A stretch of DNA of 64,000 nt from Orobanche coerulescens (Eukaryota; Streptophyta; Magnoliopsida; Lamiales; Orobanchaceae): positions 119,655,501 to 119,719,500 of the forward strand of contig CM065804.1 in NCBI GenBank assembly GCA_033398695.1, written 5' to 3'. Position 1 is the stretch's first letter. Every line of letters starts with the position of its first letter. The notes beneath the pieces are model-generated. The model was not told the DNA's origin, searched no databases, and saw only the letters and a program-made list of their open reading frames with translations. Shown here one piece after another: positions 60,629-64,000 of this stretch. A program made the translations under genes and the position numbers.

Positions 60629-62271
60629 TAGGTCTTGCGATCGTATATACGATATTGGCATTTGGAATGCTCGATTAGATGGTGAATGATTTGGAATCAT
60701 TTTAGTCATAATCGTGGTATATGTTTTTACGTTCGTTGTAGTTATATTTTTCGTAAGTTTATGTCTAAATATAAATCTTCTTGGAAATATGATTTATATT
60801 GAAGATATGAATGTTGGAGAATATAGATATTGGATATCCGGTCGAAAAACTAGCCCCGAACTGCCGTTGGACGGTCCGGGAGGGGTCCGGGAGCAGGGGG
60901 CCGCGCCTGTGGTGTGCGGCCGGCTGGGCGGCCCAGCATCGGGGGCCTGCCCAGCCCAGGGCCGCGGCCTGTGGCTGCCGGGGCCGCCGGCAATGCCGAG
61001 CGTGACTCGGCCATGCTAGGCTCTGTCACGGCATGCTGCCGTGATGACTCGGCCATGGCAGGCCTTTTTCGCCCCGGCTCGATTATTTCGTGTATTCTTG
61101 AAAATTAATCTCCCTCATGTTAAATTGGATCTAATATGATTAAAATGATTTATGGTATTTCATTTTATAAGGGAAATTTGATTAATTGGAATATTTATGG
61201 TCGACCGAATTATTTTGAACGTTATCATATTACCGATTGTGTGAATCGATTGAATCGGTTCGTATTGTTGATTGGATCAATGTATCTCTACGCTTTTCAT
61301 TTATATAGTATTTATTGGATGAATGCTTTTGAATGGGGATGTGGTTCGTGGACTTAGTTTTGAATCGTTCGTTTTATTCGATTGGGTTGTAAAGGCCGTT
61401 TTGAGCCTATTTATTTTACTAGAAATGTTTGTATCTAGGATGCAATTTTCGATGTAAAATTTATATGTAATAACGAAGACCGGAGGAAGATCCATTTCGA
61501 GAAGACGAAGATTCAAGACGAAGACTTGTAATTAGATTACGGAGTTTTTGTTTCTAGGAACGGTCCATGAACCACATGTTGGTAGCAACTAGGTTGTGAA
61601 TGGTTGTTTCATATTGTATGAATGCCACAAACTCTCTTAAACAATTAATGTGCAAAGTGTAACGCTAATCGCGAAAATTCTCCCACGACAAATAATTAAG
61701 TTTATAAGGTTTCAAGGTTTTCCTTCCCTCCATCGAGTTTTCGGGAAATTGAAATCCAAACCGGATGTGCTATGCTTCTGAGTTATCGGGGTAGTCGTTC
61801 GGGGAGGATGGATAAATTACCGGGAGCGCATTGCATGCCTTCGGTTGGAGCAAATTTTATCCCTAGAAACCTGATAGGTTGCCGGATAAGATTCAATTAT
61901 GAAACTGATTTGCGTCGTTGGTATAAACTTAACTTGTTCACGAACCATAGAAACCGTATAGGTTGAGGGGAGTGAACAAGGGGAAAAAGAAGATCGAATC
62001 ATCTATTAGATGGGTTGGTGTTGGACACCACTTTATGAAAATTAATAGACTAGAAACCTGTTCGGTTGCCCTCTATTAAGATTTATAAAGAACTCGATCA
62101 CCACTATGAAGTAGAGCGACGATACTTCCGGTTTTCACATGGGAGTGTGTTATTCCGATAAAATAGTGGGAGCTGGGTAACAAGAATAGAAAAGACCTTA
62201 ATTCTATACTCAGAATATAATTGAATGAGTCACTAATTAATCTGTTATACTTAATGCAGACAAATCTCAAT
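60629..62271 (+). other. C2 leader
   Basis: About 1.6 kb without a convincing gene. It has three AAACCKRTAKGGTTGCC-type words at 61867-61883, 61951-61967 and 62054-62070, corresponding to those in the C1 leader, and the GC-rich island at 60849-61081. The overlapping open frames of 60-100 codons in the island are GC-driven and have no recognisable product. Confidence 0.65.
60849..61081. other. GC-rich island in the C2 leader
   Basis: About 230 bp of very high GC (many GGCC, CCCGGG and GCCGCGG words) within AT-rich DNA. Both borders are sharp. The C1 leader has a milder GC-rich piece at about the same place (9560-9660) that does not match it by eye. Confidence 0.75.
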
Positions 62272-64000
62272 ATGACAATGAATTCACTCGCAATTCTACT
62301 CGAAAAGAACACCTTAATGGGACCTAACTTTGTAGATTGGCTCCGCAATCTGATGATTGTCCTCGGTATAGAGGCACTGGGAAACGTCTTGGAGATGCAC
62401 ATTCCGGCACCTTCTGTGCGGACCCGAGCCAATCAGGAAGAGATTGAAAACCACGAAAAGTGGGTTAAGGATGACGTGAAAGTCCGTGCTTATATGATGG
62501 CTTCCATGTCTAATGAGCTTGAGAGAGCTCATGAGAAAATGACTTCTGCTAGGCAGATTCTATCTCACTTAACCGAACTTTATGGTGAGCACAGCAGAAC
62601 TGCTAGATACGAGATATCCAAGCAACTGTTCAGTGGTAGGATGAAGGAAGGTGAGAAGGTTGGGGAACACATCCTCAAAATGATATCCATGATCGAGAGA
62701 TTGGAAGCTCTTGATTTTAAAATGGATACTTCTCTCCAAACCGACCTTATCCTACAGTCTCTCCCTAATTCCTTCTCACAGTTTGTTATGAACTTCAACT
62801 GCAATGAGATTGCATGTAATTTAGTTGGGCTAATGAACAAACTTGTGACCGCTCAGTCTCAGATGAAGACTCCGCGGATGAAGGAGTCTGCTCTTGTGAT
62901 TTCTTCTGGACCTCGGAGGTCTAAGAACAAGAAGAAAAAGATCAAGAAGCAAACTGGACCACAAGTTAAGGACCTTAAGGGTAAGGGCAAGGCCCTGATG
63001 GTTCCGAAGAACAAGAAGAAGAAGGATGCTTGTCTCAAGTGTGGTGACCTGGGCCACTGGGCTAGAGACTGTCCGATTCTTCATGGCACTTCAGGTACAG
63101 AACTTTTAGTTTTGGAAACAAATTGTTCTGCTACTGTATTTTCTACTTCCTGGATACTTGATTCTGGTGCTAGTTCTCATATTTGTACCGTGAATCAGGA
63201 TCTGGAACAAAGTAGGAAGCTTGGAGCTGGAGGAGTTATGATCACAGTCGGAAGCGGGCATAGTGTCGAGGCGACGGACATAGGATCACTTCTTTTGGGT
63301 TTAGAATCCGGTTTTGTTTTGACTTTAGAAGCTGTACTTGTTTTGCCCAATGGGCACAAAAACATTGTATCCATTCCGGTCATGGACCGAAAGGGCTTTT
63401 CATTTTTCATTGGTGATGGTTCTTGCAAAATTTATTTTAGAAATAAACTAGTGGGTACTGCTACATTGTTGAATGGATTGTATCATCTAAATCTCAGCAA
63501 CAAAGTAGTTGTGAATACTATGACTAGAAAACATGGTAGGGATGAAACCAATCGAGTTTTGAAATGGCATCTTAGACTTGGTCATATTGGTCAGACCAAA
63601 GTTTACAAGATGGAAAAAGATGGACTTATGGGTCCATTGGGATCAGATCCCTTTCCTACTTGTCAATCTTGCCTTAAAGGCAAAATGACTAAGTCCCCCT
63701 TCACAGGGACTTTTGTAAGAGCCGCTGATAAACTGGGATTAATCCATACCGACGTATGTGGTGCTTTGGAAGCAGTACGTGACAAATATCAATATTTCAT
63801 TACGTTTACAGATGATCATACTAGGTATGGTTATGTACACTTAATGAAACATAAATCCAAGGCCTTTGAGAAATTCCAGGAATTCAAGGCCCTAGTCGAG
63901 AAACAAACTGGTAATCATATCAAAGCACTTCGGTCAGACCTAGGTGGCGAGTATATGAGTACGGAGTTTGACGACTTCCTTAAGGAACATGGAATAGTTT
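62272..64000 (+). CDS. C2 gag-pol polyprotein, N-terminal 576 codons, open at window end
   Basis: One uninterrupted frame from the ATG at 62272 to the end of the window. Residues 1 to about 230 are gag (starts MTMNSLAILLEKN; block YEISKQLFSGRMKEGEKVGE). A Lys-rich stretch and a CCHC knuckle (CLKCGDLGHWARDC) follow at about residues 255-270. The aspartic protease site LDSGASSHICT is intact near residue 298. The integrase zinc motif (HLRLGHIG, then CQSCLKGK) and the start of the catalytic core (LIHTDVCG, LRSDLGGEYMS) follow to residue 576. The start is chosen because C1 gag aligns from the same Met. No stop or frameshift is seen, unlike C1 and all other elements here. RT and RNase H would lie to the right. 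Confidence 0.93.
   Translation, partial: MTMNSLAILLEKNTLMGPNFVDWLRNLMIVLGIEALGNVLEMHIPAPSVRTRANQEEIENHEKWVKDDVKVRAYMMASMSNELERAHEKMTSARQILSHLTELYGEHSRTARYEISKQLFSGRMKEGEKVGEHILKMISMIERLEALDFKMDTSLQTDLILQSLPNSFSQFVMNFNCNEIACNLVGLMNKLVTAQSQMKTPRMKESALVISSGPRRSKNKKKKIKKQTGPQVKDLKGKGKALMVPKNKKKKDACLKCGDLGHWARDCPILHGTSGTELLVLETNCSATVFSTSWILDSGASSHICTVNQDLEQSRKLGAGGVMITVGSGHSVEATDIGSLLLGLESGFVLTLEAVLVLPNGHKNIVSIPVMDRKGFSFFIGDGSCKIYFRNKLVGTATLLNGLYHLNLSNKVVVNTMTRKHGRDETNRVLKWHLRLGHIGQTKVYKMEKDGLMGPLGSDPFPTCQSCLKGKMTKSPFTGTFVRAADKLGLIHTDVCGALEAVRDKYQYFITFTDDHTRYGYVHLMKHKSKAFEKFQEFKALVEKQTGNHIKALRSDLGGEYMSTEFDDFLKEHGIV

Larger units (their letters stand above)
58610..64000 (+). mobile_element. C2: Ty1/copia element, 5' part, runs off the window
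   Basis: A 5' LTR, a degenerate primer site, a long leader and an open gag-pol that continues past the window end. It is related to C1 but on the opposite strand, and inserted into the S2 third frame. The expected target duplication word is TAGGG (58605-58609); the partner end lies outside the window. Confidence 0.88.

Noticed and set aside
60714..61108. Overlapping 60-100 codon frames in the GC-rich island
   Set aside because: High GC removes stop codons on both strands; the products are Ala/Gly/Pro/Arg-rich without a domain, and the frames overlap each other.

Overview
This window is repeat-rich plant nuclear DNA with no intact host gene that I can support. The type of element points to a flowering plant: Ty1/copia elements with a tRNA-iMet primer site, Sirevirus-type copia elements with a third (envelope-like) frame, chromovirus-like Ty3/gypsy elements, and a plant RTE-type LINE tail. 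The elements are nested, broken and full of stops, as in pericentromeric or intergenic DNA of a large plant genome. The species cannot be named from this sequence.

Layout. 1-13681 is a minus-strand gypsy-type element (G1): the start of its 3' LTR (1-229), a tiny internal region (230-621), and a 5' LTR of about 4.3 kb split by a complete minus-strand copia element (C1, 3023-11749, target duplication ATTAG). 13682-24050 is a 5'-truncated plus-strand Sirevirus (S1) that ends in a 1.3-kb 3' LTR; its third frame carries a 601-bp LINE 3' end with a 15-bp target duplication. 24051-27102 is the only stretch that is mostly not LTR retrotransposon: a faint OB-fold/RPA-like coding relic, a (TC)41 microsatellite, a 379-bp MITE-like element and a decayed gypsy gag. 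27103-29303 is a truncated gypsy LTR (A').

28034-54101 is a head-to-tail duplication of a unit of about 13.03 kb. Each unit holds the end of LTR A', LTR B (2.6 kb), a decayed gypsy internal region (G2: gag, protease, RT, RNase H, integrase, chromodomain-like tail), LTR C (1.7 kb, different from LTR B) and the gag-protease-integrase part of a second Sirevirus (S2). After unit 2, S2 continues through RT, RNase H and its third frame to 58609, where a plus-strand relative of C1 (C2) has inserted. C2 has a 2.0-kb 5' LTR, a long leader with a GC-rich island, and an open gag-pol frame of 576 codons that runs off the window end. C2 is the least damaged coding sequence here.

None of G1, C1, S1, S2 or G2 can be autonomous: each has lost catalytic residues, whole domains or most of its internal region. 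The most interesting non-coding signal is in the gypsy-type LTRs. Four related but distinct LTRs (G1, A', B, C) each carry an array of short near-palindromes in U3; in G1, B and C the array lies just upstream of a TATA box. The family consensus differs (TTACGTACGTAA in G1, A' and C; TTAGCGCACGCTAA in B). Small palindromes or hairpins next to the primer sites also look conserved between relatives.
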